Shown: positions 8,353 to 17,015, counted from the stretch's first letter. The stretch: DNA of 64,000 nucleotides from Methylosinus sp. Sm6 (GCF_019802345.1 NZ_JAINDZ010000015.1:1-64000), one strand, 5' to 3'. Notes: generated by a model not told the origin, from the sequence alone. Program-made: numbers and translations.

Positions 8353-9098
8353 GACGCCGCTCCCGCGCGCCCGCGCGCGACATCGAGGAACACCTCCTCG
8401 AGATTGGTGCGGCCGTAGCGGGCGAGCAGCTCGGCGGGCGCGGCGTCGTCGACGAGCCGGCCTGCCTTCAGCATCAGCACGCGGTCGCAGAGGCGCTCGA
8501 CCTCGGCCATATTGTGCGAGGCGAGCAGGATCGTGCAATTGCGCCTCAGGCGATGATCCTCGAGGCGCGAGCGCACCCAATCGGCGGTGTCGGGATCGAG
8601 CGAGGCGGTCGGCTCGTCGAGCAGCAGCAGCTCCGGATCATTGATCAGCGCCTTGGCGAGCGCGACGCGCGTCTTCTGCCCGGCGGAGAGCTTTCCGCTC
8701 GGGCGATCGAGGAATTCGGTCAGCGCGAGGCTCTCGGCGAGCCCGGCGATCTTGGCCTCTACGTCGGCGACGCCATAGAGGCGCGCGAACACGGCGAGAT
8801 TCTGCCGCACCGTCAGGCGATGCGGCATGTCGACATAAGGACTCTCGAAATTCATGCGGCCGAGCGCAGAGTAGCGGTCCTTCAAAAAGTCACGGCCGAA
8901 AATTTCGATGGAGCCGGCCGTCGGCGCGATGAGCCCCATGATCATGCCGATGGTGGTGGTCTTGCCGGCGCCATTGCCGCCGAGCAGCCCGGTCACCGAG
9001 CCGGCGGGAAGCGCGAAGCTCGAAGGATGCACGGCGACGGTCGCGCCATAGGATTTGGAGAGGCCCGTGACGCGCAGAGCGGGGGTGGATGACGCCAT
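8349..9098 (-). CDS. ABC transporter ATP-binding protein
   Basis: 249 residues. Walker A is GGNGAGKTT, the signature is LSAGQKTRVALAKAL, Walker B is LLLLDEPTASLDP and the switch His is in LASHNMAEVERL. The signature LSAGQ and the gene pair with an ABC-2 permease place it with exporters of the drug/polysaccharide type. GAGGT lies eight or so bases before the ATG. The upstream 126 bases to the accessory insert probably hold the promoter. Confidence 0.92.
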   Translation of the reverse strand: MASSTPALRVTGLSKSYGATVAVHPSSFALPAGSVTGLLGGNGAGKTTTIGMIMGLIAPTAGSIEIFGRDFLKDRYSALGRMNFESPYVDMPHRLTVRQNLAVFARLYGVADVEAKIAGLAESLALTEFLDRPSGKLSAGQKTRVALAKALINDPELLLLDEPTASLDPDTADWVRSRLEDHRLRRNCTILLASHNMAEVERLCDRVLMLKAGRLVDDAAPAELLARYGRTNLEEVFLDVARGRAGAAS

Positions 9099-9224
9099 GA
9101 AAGGACCTCGCCGAGGAGCGCGCCCTTATGCGAAAGCGGGCGGAGAAATGCAATCTTCGCGTCGCGTGACCAAGCCGAAGGCGGAAAGCCGGAATTGTCA
9201 GACTGCTAGGCTCTGGTAACAAAA

Positions 9225-9371
9225 TCAGAAAGAATGAATGGCGTCACTCTTGCCTGTGATCAGCACCGTAGCTGAGGCATTGAACTCTGCATGGTCGATG
9301 CGGCGCGCCTCCTCTTGGGAGATAAAAACATGCAACTTTATGGACTTAGTCGCATCAGCCGCGGTTAGCAA
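9225..9371 (-). CDS. Possible 48-residue protein downstream of the AlbA-like gene
   Basis: A frame open from a TTG at 9371 to TGA at 9225 encodes a polar sequence that includes LHVFISQEEARRIDHAEFN and ends in KSDAIHSF. It starts two bases after the stop of the 623-residue gene and reads on the same strand. Amino-acid composition looks protein-like rather than random for this GC. There is no strong ribosome site and no ATG. It could equally be the end of a gene broken by the insertion of the accessory segment. Confidence 0.3.
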   Translation of the reverse strand: MLTAADATKSIKLHVFISQEEARRIDHAEFNASATVLITGKSDAIHSF

Positions 9372-9372
9372 T

Positions 9373-11244
9373 TCAAACTGCCTGTTCGTTGTGATTGTCA
9401 GCCACCCGGTATTTTTGGCCCGGATGTTTGACCATTTCCGGGTAAAGATAGACTAGTCGCCCATCGCGCACCATCCCATAGAGATACTTCTGAGAAACGT
9501 AGGATGTTGTTTTCCTGATAAATGAGGCGATCTCTTCCGCTGACAACGGCCGCCACCGGCATAAATCGATAATAAGTGCTCGAGCCTTTTCGGGTTCCAG
9601 TCTCTTACCAATTGCCTGGACGCGGAGCCTAAGCTCCGGGGGTAGATCGGAAGCCAAAGCTAGCCTGTCCCCACTCTTACCATACATCTTATGTCCACTA
9701 ACATCCATGCTAGCATCCATGTTAGCGGCCCCTTGAGCTGGAAATGAACGCCCAGGCACATAGTACGTCCTCGCTCCGCTGCCCCTATCCGATATGAGAT
9801 ACAACGATCTCAGATGCCTGAGGCTCTTACTGGCGCCTAGCGTGTCGGACTGCGTAAGGCTTCTGTAGGTCGAATTATCGATAGCCCCAACTTCTCGCAT
9901 AAATATAAGAGCTCTCATTTGGTCTTCTGTTAAGTCCATAGACTTAAATTGCGAAAGCCATTCCCAGTCATTTTCATTAAGAAAGTGGTGTAGTAGGAAT
10001 ATAGCTCTAAATTCGTCATTATCTCGGTCGGAATCAAACGTTGGAGATGATAATCCGCTATTCGCCATATACTTTCTCATGACGCGGATACCGCTGCCTT
10101 TTGTCTCGGCGAAGCGGGTTTCATGCAAGATTTCAGCAATATGGGGGTTGCGGATCAGCGAACCCGGTTCGTCGAACCGTTCCTGCGATTTGAGAGAGTA
10201 TCCGGGGTTTTTAATCTCAATGCGATTTGAGTACCTGATGATTTGAATCGGTTGGGCTATCTGGTAACTCCTGTGCATCAGCGAGTTCACAACGGCTTCG
10301 CGTATCACCCGATAAGGAATGACTGGAAGCTCTGTCCGCTGCCCGGAGCCATTTTCATCAATGCCAAACGCTTTTGGCAGGTCGTCAATTATCGCCGCAA
10401 TGACGCGCGGGAGTAGCGTAAGCACTGGCCCACGCATGTCAACAGACTCAAAAACCCTTTCAGGGTCAGAAACCCATGCATTTCCGGGTATTCTTACGTA
10501 ATCAACTCTATTACTAGGAAACAATCGACGCAACGCGGCCTGCTTGCCAAACATAACAAGTCCTGTTACCGTGACCCTAACCGATTCATTAGACCTTTTT
10601 ATAGCTCCTAGAGCGTATAACATGTCCTCGTCTGTCCAAGTTAGTTCCTCCGCCAGCCTGTTAACTTCTGCTCTCGCGCGCCTGTAGGCCCCGATCGCCA
10701 ATTCATCCAAATCGTCATAAACGGCATCAGCAACGATGCAGGAGTCGTAAGGCTCATGTGTCTTGTTGTGAAAAAATGCGAGTAAATCCTCGTCAGTGCA
10801 ACGGACGTCTGTTGGTCCGTTTCGGCGAAACGCCCCTCGAGGAAGCCCTTGGCTCTTGAAGTAGAGAGGCTTCTGATTGCGCTGTAGCTCCGGGACGTCG
10901 ACCTTTACGACGATCTTCTCTCCGACTTTCTCTTGCGAGATATCCACGCGGACAGGAATGTTGAAAATTGTCGTGCAACCTGACGCGATGTCAGAAGCGA
11001 TCTTGTCGGGTCCAGAAACGCCAGACACGCTGTAGAGCGGGAACAGTGCCTGCTCTTTCTCAATCCCTAGTAAAATCGTGCCCCCGCCCAGATCTGGCTC
11101 GTTGCTTAAGGCGCAGACTGTTTCGTAAAACGACTTTCCGACATCAGCGCCTGAAATCTCCTTAGCTTCGAGGTGCTCTGTTTCGTCCGTCTCGTTTAGT
11201 TCTTGAATGAGCGCCGTGGCGCTTTTTGCGGAGATCATAGTCAC
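9373..11244 (-). CDS. AlbA/Schlafen-domain putative transcriptional regulator or RecG-like ATPase
   Basis: 623 residues. The N-terminal third looks like the AlbA_2/Schlafen AAA_4 divergent domain: ETEHLEAKEIS at residues 22-32, then GGTILLGIEKEQ and the RNGPTDVRCTDEDLLAF end of the domain. The middle resembles the RecG-associated GHKL-type region (VIREAVVNSLMHRSY, IEIKNPGYSL, ETKGSGIRVMRKYM). The C-terminal part looks like winged helices (LSAEEIASFIRKTTSYVSQKYLYG). Related proteins are annotated as ATP-dependent DNA helicase-like or transcriptional regulators and are common on genomic islands. GC content and codon use are clearly lower than in both neighbours, so the segment was probably acquired. 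No partner gene is evident. Confidence 0.7.
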   Translation of the reverse strand: MTMISAKSATALIQELNETDETEHLEAKEISGADVGKSFYETVCALSNEPDLGGGTILLGIEKEQALFPLYSVSGVSGPDKIASDIASGCTTIFNIPVRVDISQEKVGEKIVVKVDVPELQRNQKPLYFKSQGLPRGAFRRNGPTDVRCTDEDLLAFFHNKTHEPYDSCIVADAVYDDLDELAIGAYRRARAEVNRLAEELTWTDEDMLYALGAIKRSNESVRVTVTGLVMFGKQAALRRLFPSNRVDYVRIPGNAWVSDPERVFESVDMRGPVLTLLPRVIAAIIDDLPKAFGIDENGSGQRTELPVIPYRVIREAVVNSLMHRSYQIAQPIQIIRYSNRIEIKNPGYSLKSQERFDEPGSLIRNPHIAEILHETRFAETKGSGIRVMRKYMANSGLSSPTFDSDRDNDEFRAIFLLHHFLNENDWEWLSQFKSMDLTEDQMRALIFMREVGAIDNSTYRSLTQSDTLGASKSLRHLRSLYLISDRGSGARTYYVPGRSFPAQGAANMDASMDVSGHKMYGKSGDRLALASDLPPELRLRVQAIGKRLEPEKARALIIDLCRWRPLSAEEIASFIRKTTSYVSQKYLYGMVRDGRLVYLYPEMVKHPGQKYRVADNHNEQAV

Positions 11245-11399
11245 GCCCCAGGGTCAGCGCCCTATCATACATGGTAGATCACCACAAGCGACACAAATCC
11301 TAGGTCTTGTCTCGAGGCAACAATCCATTTTCTAAAATTAAAAATCGTCGTATCGCTGGCGCGCTTGACAGCGCCCGCCTCCTCGCCACACTCGCGGCC

Positions 11400-12197
11400 A
11401 TGGACAGGGAGAACCTCGCGGCGCTGCTCGACTGGTATGTCGCGGTCGGCGTCGACATCGCCGTCGACGAGACGCCGCACGACCGTTTCGCCGAGAGCGC
11501 CGCGTCGCCCCCGCCCGCGGCCCCTTCCGCGCCGCGCCGCGAGCCGCTCGCGGTCGCCCCGACGCCCGCCCGGCGCGGCGCCGGAGCGCCGGTGTTTCCC
11601 GAGGAAGCGGCGCGAGAGGCGCGCGAGGCCGCGGCCGGCGCCGGCGATCTCGAGACGCTGCGCGCGCGGCTCGCCGATTTCGACGGCTGCGCGCAGCTGA
11701 AGGCGGCGGCGGCGCATTTTCTGTTCTCGGCCGGCGCGCCCGGCGCTCCGCTGATGACGCTCGATTTCGCGCCCGGCGAGGAGGACGAGCGCTCGGGCGC
11801 GGCCTTCGCCGGCAAAGAGGCGCGGCTCCTGGACAATATGCTGAAGGCGATCGGGCGCGACCGATCCAGCGCCTATCTCGCTTATGCGACGCCCTGGCGC
11901 CCGCCCGGCGCGCGCGAGCTGAACGCGGGTGAGGCGGCGGCGCTGCAGCCCTTCCTGCGCCGGCATGTGGAGCTGGCGGCTCCGAAAATCCTGCTGCTGC
12001 TCGGCGACTACGCCGCCCGCGCGGCGCTCGGCGCGACCGATGTGGCGAAGCTGCGCGGCCAATGGTTCGATTATGACGCCGGCGCAGCGCGGCCGCGCGC
12101 GCTGCTCGCGCCCTCGCTCGACGGCCTGCTGAAGACGCCGGCGCTGAAACGCCGCGCCTGGCGCGAGCTGCGCGCCGTCGCCGCAGCGCTCAGCTGA
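11400..12197 (+). CDS. Uracil-DNA glycosylase family 4-like protein, divergent active site
   Basis: 265 residues from the ATG at 11400; a longer frame to 11307 is open but its extra sequence looks intergenic. The layout is that of family 4 (SPO1 DNA polymerase-related) glycosylases: LDFAPGEEDERSG, FAGKEARLLDNMLKAIG, ATPWRPPG, and LLLLGDYAARAALG. The C-terminal motif reads LLAPSLDGLLKTPALKRRAW. In active members the last motif normally has His-Pro-Ser and the central one an Asn before the WRPPGNR segment. Here those positions are Ala-Pro-Ser and Ala-Thr, and WRPPGAR replaces WRPPGNR. It may be inactive, or have altered substrate use. Convergent with ferrochelatase five bases away. Confidence 0.7.
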   Translation: MDRENLAALLDWYVAVGVDIAVDETPHDRFAESAASPPPAAPSAPRREPLAVAPTPARRGAGAPVFPEEAAREAREAAAGAGDLETLRARLADFDGCAQLKAAAAHFLFSAGAPGAPLMTLDFAPGEEDERSGAAFAGKEARLLDNMLKAIGRDRSSAYLAYATPWRPPGARELNAGEAAALQPFLRRHVELAAPKILLLLGDYAARAALGATDVAKLRGQWFDYDAGAARPRALLAPSLDGLLKTPALKRRAWRELRAVAAALS

Positions 12198-12202
12198 AGG
12201 CT

Positions 12203-13195
12203 CTATCCCAGCCAGCCCGCAAGCTCGCGCCGCAGAATCGACTCCAGCGCAGAGATCCCGTCATGGCTGTCGTTGAGACACGGGAGCCGGGCGAATTTCT
12301 CGCCGCCCGCCGCGAGGAACGAATGGCGCAGCTCGACGCCGATCTCCTCCATAGTTTCGAGGCAATCGGCGACGAAGCCCGGCGTCAGCAGAGCGATGCG
12401 CTTCACGCCGCTGTCGGCCAGCTCTCGCACCAGGCTCGCCGTATAAGGCCCGGTCCATTGCGCGCGGCCGAAGCGCGATTGAAAGGTGAGCCGCATCCGC
12501 TCCGGCGGTAGACAGAGCGCTGTGCGCAGCAATTCGAAAGTCGTCTCGCAATGGCGCCGATAAGGATCGCCGCGATCGATCTGCGCCTGCGGCAGTCCGT
12601 GAAAGGAGGCGACGAGAACCTCGGGCTCGAATTCGAGCGCCGCGAGCGCGGCGCGCGCCGAGGTCGCGAGCGCGTCGATATAGGCGGGATCGTCATAGAA
12701 AGGCGCGGCGATGCGCAGCGCCGGCTGCGCGCGCATCGTCATCAGCACGCGAAAGGCTTCGTCGGCGACGGAGGCGTTGGTGGAGGCCGCATATTGCGGA
12801 TAGGCCGGCAGCACGACAATGCGCTCGCACCCTTGCGCGCATAGCGAATGCAGCCGCTCGCCGATCGACGGCCCGGCGTAGCGCATGGCGAAATCGACGA
12901 CGACGCCCTGCGGAGAAAGTCGCGCGGCGAGCCGTTCCGCCTGCGCGCGCGTGATCGTCTTCAGCGGGCCTTCGTCGCGCTCGTCGTTCCACACCGCGCG
13001 ATAGGCGCGCGCCGAGCGCAGCGGACGAACGGTCAGCACCAATGTCTCGAGCAGCGGCCGCCACATCAGCGGCGGCAGATCGACGACGCGGCGATCGGAC
13101 AGGAACTCGCGCAAATAGCGCCGCACGGACCAGTAATCGGCGCCGCGCGGAGTGCCCAGATTGACGAGCAGCGCGCCGACGGGCGTATCGCTCAT
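12203..13195 (-). CDS. hemH: Ferrochelatase
   Basis: 330 residues, standard length. It opens VGALLVNLGTPRGADYWSVRRYLREFLSD and contains VDFAMRYAGPSIGERLHSL, VLPAYPQYAASTNASV, VLVASFHGLPQAQIDRGDPY (the His of SFHGLP is the metal-inserting residue), LTFQSRFGRAQWTGPYT and LTPGFVADCLETMEEIG. It inserts Fe2+ into protoporphyrin IX at the inner membrane face, the last step of heme synthesis. Overlaps the end of panB by four bases (13192-13195). Confidence 0.96.
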   Translation of the reverse strand: MSDTPVGALLVNLGTPRGADYWSVRRYLREFLSDRRVVDLPPLMWRPLLETLVLTVRPLRSARAYRAVWNDERDEGPLKTITRAQAERLAARLSPQGVVVDFAMRYAGPSIGERLHSLCAQGCERIVVLPAYPQYAASTNASVADEAFRVLMTMRAQPALRIAAPFYDDPAYIDALATSARAALAALEFEPEVLVASFHGLPQAQIDRGDPYRRHCETTFELLRTALCLPPERMRLTFQSRFGRAQWTGPYTASLVRELADSGVKRIALLTPGFVADCLETMEEIGVELRHSFLAAGGEKFARLPCLNDSHDGISALESILRRELAGWLG

Positions 13196-14004
13196 GAAAA
13201 GCCCTTCTCGAATGCGGCGAGCTCTTCGGGCGCCAGCGAGAAGCCATGCTCCTGCGCCGGAAAGCGCCCTTCGCGCACGTCGCGCGCATAAGCGGCGACG
13301 GCGCCGCGCAGCGCCGCGCCGATCTCGCCATAGCGGCGGTTATGCTTGTACTCGCGCCGTCCGAGCGCCGCGAGATCATGCAGGACGAGCACCTGCCCGT
13401 CGCATTGCGCGCCGGCGCCGATGCCGATGGTCGGGGCGTGCAGGGTCTCGGTGATGCGCGCGGCGAGCTCGCGCGGAATGAGCTCCAGCACGAGGAAATC
13501 CTGCCCCGCTTCATCGAGCGCCACCGCGTCGTCGAGCAGCTTGCGCGCCGTCTGCGCGGTCTTGCCCTGCCGGCGCTTGGCCGCTTGATGCTGCGACTCG
13601 AGCCCGACGTGGCAGCACACGTCATGCCCGCCGTCCTTCAGCGCGCGCACGATGTCGAGCCGCGCGCCCTCGAATTTCACGCAATCGGCGCCGGCCGCGG
13701 CGAGACGCGCGGCGCTCTCCTGCGCCTGTTCGGGCGTGTCATAGGTCGCGTAGGGAAGATCGCCGATGATATAGGCGCCGGGCGCGCCGCGGCGCACGGC
13801 GGCGATGTGATGAGCCATGTCGGCGAGCGTCACCTCGCGCTCGCTCGCATAGCCGAGCACATTCGTGCCGACGCTGTCGCCGACCATGATGATGTCGACG
13901 CCGGCCTCGGCCTCGTCCCTGGCGGTCGGCGCGTCATAGGCAGTGAGCACGACGATTTTCTCGCCGCGCGCTTTCATGAGGCGATATGCTTGCGCTCTGG
14001 ACAT
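13192..14004 (-). CDS. panB: 3-methyl-2-oxobutanoate hydroxymethyltransferase
   Basis: 270 residues. It starts MSRAQAYRLMKARGEKIVVLTAYDAPTAR and has the metal-site motif VDIIMVGDSVGTNVLGY, the GAYIIGDLPYATYDT loop and DFLVLELIPRELAARIT. It transfers a hydroxymethyl group from 5,10-methylene-THF to 2-oxoisovalerate to give ketopantoate for pantothenate and CoA. One-carbon donor use suits a methylotroph but is universal. Co-directional and overlapping with hemH, so the two are probably co-transcribed. Confidence 0.95.
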   Translation of the reverse strand: MSRAQAYRLMKARGEKIVVLTAYDAPTARDEAEAGVDIIMVGDSVGTNVLGYASEREVTLADMAHHIAAVRRGAPGAYIIGDLPYATYDTPEQAQESAARLAAAGADCVKFEGARLDIVRALKDGGHDVCCHVGLESQHQAAKRRQGKTAQTARKLLDDAVALDEAGQDFLVLELIPRELAARITETLHAPTIGIGAGAQCDGQVLVLHDLAALGRREYKHNRRYGEIGAALRGAVAAYARDVREGRFPAQEHGFSLAPEELAAFEKGFS

Positions 14005-14040
14005 GGGCTTCCGTGGGCTGCGCCGCCCGCGCCCGCTGCT

Positions 14041-14190
14041 TCAGCGCGAGCAGGCGTGCGGCGGCATGGGCAGGCGGATGTCCTGAAGCTCATAGCTGCA
14101 TTTGTCGCAACCGGAAAGCAGCGCAAACGCCGCGGCCAAGACCGCCGGAACAAGGAACCTACGCAAGACCCGCACTCCCCGCGACCCCAT
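14041..14190 (-). CDS. Small lipoprotein, 49 residues
   Basis: Reading the minus strand from the ATG at 14190 gives MGSRGVRVLRRFLVPAVLAA, then AFALLSGCDKCSYELQDIRL and a short C-terminus ending in HACSR. This is a textbook lipoprotein signal: Arg-rich n-region, hydrophobic core, lipobox LSGC with Cys28. The mature part is only about 22 residues and contains two more Cys. It ends 36 bases before panB on the same strand, so it may be first in the panB-hemH unit. Short lipoproteins of this kind are usually missed in annotation. Function unknown. Confidence 0.6.
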   Translation of the reverse strand: MGSRGVRVLRRFLVPAVLAAAFALLSGCDKCSYELQDIRLPMPPHACSR

Positions 14191-14277
14191 CGCGGAGGCA
14201 TTTTAGCAAGGGACGATTAACAGCGCGAGAAGGAAGCGCAAGGCGATCGGATAAGGGAATATACACCTATGCCCTGG

Positions 14278-14382
14278 TCCTGAGGCGCTCGCGAAGCGGG
14301 CAAGGACGGCAGCGGGGAGAAGGCTTTGATTTCGCACTGAGGCCGTCCTTCGAGACGCCGCCTGCGGCGGCTCAGGACGAGG
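14278..14382. repeat. Interspersed palindromic repeat, CCTGAGG/TCTCGAAGG type
   Basis: Between the lipoprotein and the L,D-transpeptidase, 14345-14381 reads gtccttcgagacgccgcctg followed by the complementary arm cggcggctcaggac. A degenerate half lies at 14279-14302 (cctgaggcgctcgcgaagcg). The same element, inverted, is between rnc and era at 61369-61407. The element has the general form cctgagg - GC stem - gtctcgaagg, of a kind familiar from alphaproteobacterial intergenic repeats. The remaining bases of 14191-14455 show no coding potential to me. Confidence 0.65.
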
Positions 14383-14455
14383 TTCGGGATTTCTGTCCTT
14401 CACCCGATCGTCCTGGAATGGAGCGCCTCAGCGAGGGAAAGCTTCACCCGGCCCC

Positions 14456-15046
14456 TCACCGCAGCACGAACACCTTGGTCCCGACCTTCACCCGGTCATA
14501 GAGGTCGACCGCATCGGCGTTGGTCATGCGGATGCAGCCGGAGGAGACGGCGGCGCCCATCGTATCCGGCTCGTTGGAGCCGTGGATGCGATATTGGCTG
14601 GAGCCCAGATACATCGCCCGCGCCCCGAGCGGATTGTCCATGCCGCCCTCCATATGGCGGGGCAGATCCGGCCGGCGCTTCAGCATGGTCGCGGGCGGGC
14701 GCCAATCGGGCCATTCGCGCTTGGCGGTGATGGTCTTGATCCCCGCCCATTCGAACCCCTCGCGCCCGACGCCGACGCCATATTCGATGGCCCGCGTCCG
14801 GCTCAGCACGTAATAGAGCCGCCGCTCCTTGGTGGAGACGACCACCGAGCCCCGTGGAAATTCCGGATGCTTCCAGAGGACGGTCTGACGCGGGATGGAC
14901 TGGATACGGAACTGATTGATGAAATCGGCGACCGGCCCACGATCGAAGGGGTTCGCAGCCGCCGGCGCGGCAGGGGAGAGGAGAAGAGCGAGGGCAAAGA
15001 GAAGAGCGAGGGCGCCGGCGATGCGCGCCCGGTCGGTCGAGGTCAT
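14456..15046 (-). CDS. L,D-transpeptidase (YkuD/ErfK family), secreted
   Basis: 196 residues from the ATG at 15046, which has a good GAGGGA site nine bases ahead; a longer frame to 15226 is rejected. Residues 1-30 are a signal peptide (RIAGALALLFALALLLSP...AAA). The catalytic domain carries the YkuD signature: YRIHGSNEP then SSGCIRMTNADAVDLY, with Cys the nucleophile. It makes 3-3 crosslinks in peptidoglycan or attaches proteins to it in the periplasm. It stands alone, downstream of rtcR on the same strand with a 155-base gap. Confidence 0.92.
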   Translation of the reverse strand: MTSTDRARIAGALALLFALALLLSPAAPAAANPFDRGPVADFINQFRIQSIPRQTVLWKHPEFPRGSVVVSTKERRLYYVLSRTRAIEYGVGVGREGFEWAGIKTITAKREWPDWRPPATMLKRRPDLPRHMEGGMDNPLGARAMYLGSSQYRIHGSNEPDTMGAAVSSGCIRMTNADAVDLYDRVKVGTKVFVLR

Positions 15047-15201
15047 GAAGACTTCCCTCGTGAACGGTGGAGGGCGGTTGTCGGCGGGGAATGCGGCCGA
15101 AGTGGGGATAGGGAGCGGGCTCCTTCCGAGCCGATCATCGATGCGGCGGCGGCGGATGCGGCGCATGTGGCGAATTCCGGACCGGAGCCCGTCCCTGCAG
15201 C

Positions 15202-16797
15202 CTATGTCGTCGTGATTGCTTTCCAATCGAGCTCGAAGCGCGCGAGATATTTGCGCAATCGATCGGCGTCATTGACGCTCGAGCGTTGCGCGCGAGAGGC
15301 CGAAAACAGCGCGCGGCCGGCGGCGCTGAGGGAGGAATGCGCGCGGCAGACCCGCACCACGGCCGCGAGCTGAACGCGATCGAAAAGATCGACGCCGGCG
15401 AGCGCGTCCTCGTCGAAGAATTGGCGCAGCAAGGCCTCCGGTCCCTCCGCGCCGCCGCGCGACCATGATCTCTCCAGCCGCGCGATCTCTTCGACGACGA
15501 TGTCCTCGGTGATGCGGCGCGCCGGCGCCAAGGTGGCCATGCGCGTCACCGAGGCGCCGAGATCACGGAAATTCCCGCGCCAGAGCGCGCGGTCGGAGCG
15601 CGCGAAGGCGAGATAGCGCTCTCGCGCTTCGCGATTGAAGGTCGCGCGGGCGCCTTCGCGCTCGGAAAAGCGCGTCAGCTCGAAATCGAGATTGGGCTCT
15701 ATGTCCTCGCGACGGTCCTTCAGCGCCGGCAGCTCGAAGGTCCAGAGATCGAGACGCGCCAGCAAATCCTCGCGGAATTTCCCTTTGGCGACGTCGAGCG
15801 AAAGGTCGCGATTGGTGCCGACGATGAGCTGGAAATCGCTCATCGCTTCCTTGTCGGCGCCGAGCGGCAGGAAACGCTTCTCTTCTATGGCGCGCAGGAT
15901 CATCGCCTGCTCGTCGAGGCCGAGCTCGCCGATCTCGTCGAGAAAGAGAATCCCGCCATCCGCCTTGCGCAGCAGGCCGGGCCGATCGGCGAGCGCGCCG
16001 GTGAAGGCGCCCTTCGCATGGCCGAACAGCGCCGACATCGCGCCGTCGCCGCGCAGCGTCGCGCAATTCACTTCGACAAAGGGACCTCTGAGGCGATGGC
16101 GCGTCTTCTTCAATTCATAGATGCGGCTCGCGAGCCGCGATTTGCCGGCTCCCGTCGGACCCGTGAGCAGCAGCGGCGCCTTGGAGAGGGCCGCGACCTG
16201 CTCGATGCGCTCGATCATCCGATTGAACGCCTCGTTGCGCGTGGAGATGCCCGATTTGAGGAAAGACGTCGCCTCCGCCTTCTCCGCGGCGAAGCGCGTC
16301 GCAATCTTGTCGTAGCGCGCGAGATCGAGATCGATGATGTCGTATTTGCCGGCTCCGCCGTCGCGCCAGCGCTTGGGCGGCGTCAGCTGCAGGATTTTTG
16401 CCGGAACGTAATGCGCCTCGACGAGCAGGAACCAGCAGATCTGCGCGACATGCGTGCCCGTGGTGATGTTGACGAGATAATCCTCCTTCTCCGTGTCGAA
16501 AGGAAAGGCGTCGGCGAAGTCGCGCATGGCGCCATAGACCTCCTGAAAATCCCAGGGGTCTGAAAAGTTCAAAATATGCGCGCGGACCTTCGTTTCCGGC
16601 GAGACCTGCGCGATGTCGCGCGCGACGCGCTCGGCGAGCGATGCGGCGTGATCGTCGTGAAGGAGCTCCAGCCGGTCGACCAGAAAATCTTCATGCTGGC
16701 AGAGCGCCACGGTCGGACGCCAGCGCTCCCAGCGATTGTCCTTGCCGGCGTCCATCGTCGTGCCGAGGAAGCCGATCACCACCCGGGGCCGCGCCAT
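15202..16797 (-). CDS. rtcR: Sigma-54-dependent regulator of RNA repair, RtcR
   Basis: 531 residues. The N-terminal about 180 residues form the RtcR sensor domain (VVIGFLGTTMDAG, FQEVYGAMRDFA, YLVNITTGTHVAQICWFLL), which is CARF-like in published work. A central AAA+ domain follows: Walker A GPTGAGKS, the sigma-54 contact loop GAFTGA, Walker B GGILFLDEIGEL. A C-terminal region contains RGNFRDLGASVTRMA and a helix-turn-helix-like end. RtcR is autoinhibited by its N-terminus and activates rtcBA with sigma-54 when damaged RNA ligands appear. It is divergent from rtcBA, the classical layout, and rpoN lies 11 kb away in this window. Confidence 0.95.
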   Translation of the reverse strand: MARPRVVIGFLGTTMDAGKDNRWERWRPTVALCQHEDFLVDRLELLHDDHAASLAERVARDIAQVSPETKVRAHILNFSDPWDFQEVYGAMRDFADAFPFDTEKEDYLVNITTGTHVAQICWFLLVEAHYVPAKILQLTPPKRWRDGGAGKYDIIDLDLARYDKIATRFAAEKAEATSFLKSGISTRNEAFNRMIERIEQVAALSKAPLLLTGPTGAGKSRLASRIYELKKTRHRLRGPFVEVNCATLRGDGAMSALFGHAKGAFTGALADRPGLLRKADGGILFLDEIGELGLDEQAMILRAIEEKRFLPLGADKEAMSDFQLIVGTNRDLSLDVAKGKFREDLLARLDLWTFELPALKDRREDIEPNLDFELTRFSEREGARATFNREARERYLAFARSDRALWRGNFRDLGASVTRMATLAPARRITEDIVVEEIARLERSWSRGGAEGPEALLRQFFDEDALAGVDLFDRVQLAAVVRVCRAHSSLSAAGRALFSASRAQRSSVNDADRLRKYLARFELDWKAITTT

Positions 16798-16934
16798 GAG
16801 TCTATCCTAAAATCTAAAGACGATATTTTTATATCGGCATTGAGCGCGCGGCAATCGCGCAATCTTGCGCCGGCCGAAATTTTTCACGCTTCAAAACAGT
16901 GTGTTGTACGATGACGTCGCCGATGCGGACGCTC

Positions 16935-16949
16935 TGGCACGCCCGTCGC
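16935..16949 (+). promoter_or_regulatory. Sigma-54 (-24/-12) promoter of rtcBA
   Basis: TGGCAC-GCCCG-TCGC matches the -24/-12 consensus TGGCAC-N5-TTGC with one mismatch and keeps the invariant GG and GC ten bases apart. It lies 67 bases before rtcB. AT-rich sequence with partial inverted repeats at 16815-16915 probably contains the RtcR upstream activating sites. No experimental support. Confidence 0.7.
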
Positions 16950-17015
16950 CATGGAGCCTCCGTCACGGGACCAGCGACAGTCCGCGAGGAGCGCTTTCAA
17001 AACGAGGAATGACCG

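Noticed and set aside
9238-9456. 72-codon plus-strand frame at the edge of the accessory insert
   Set aside because: It overlaps the end of the AlbA-like gene antisense, has no ribosome site and no family resemblance.
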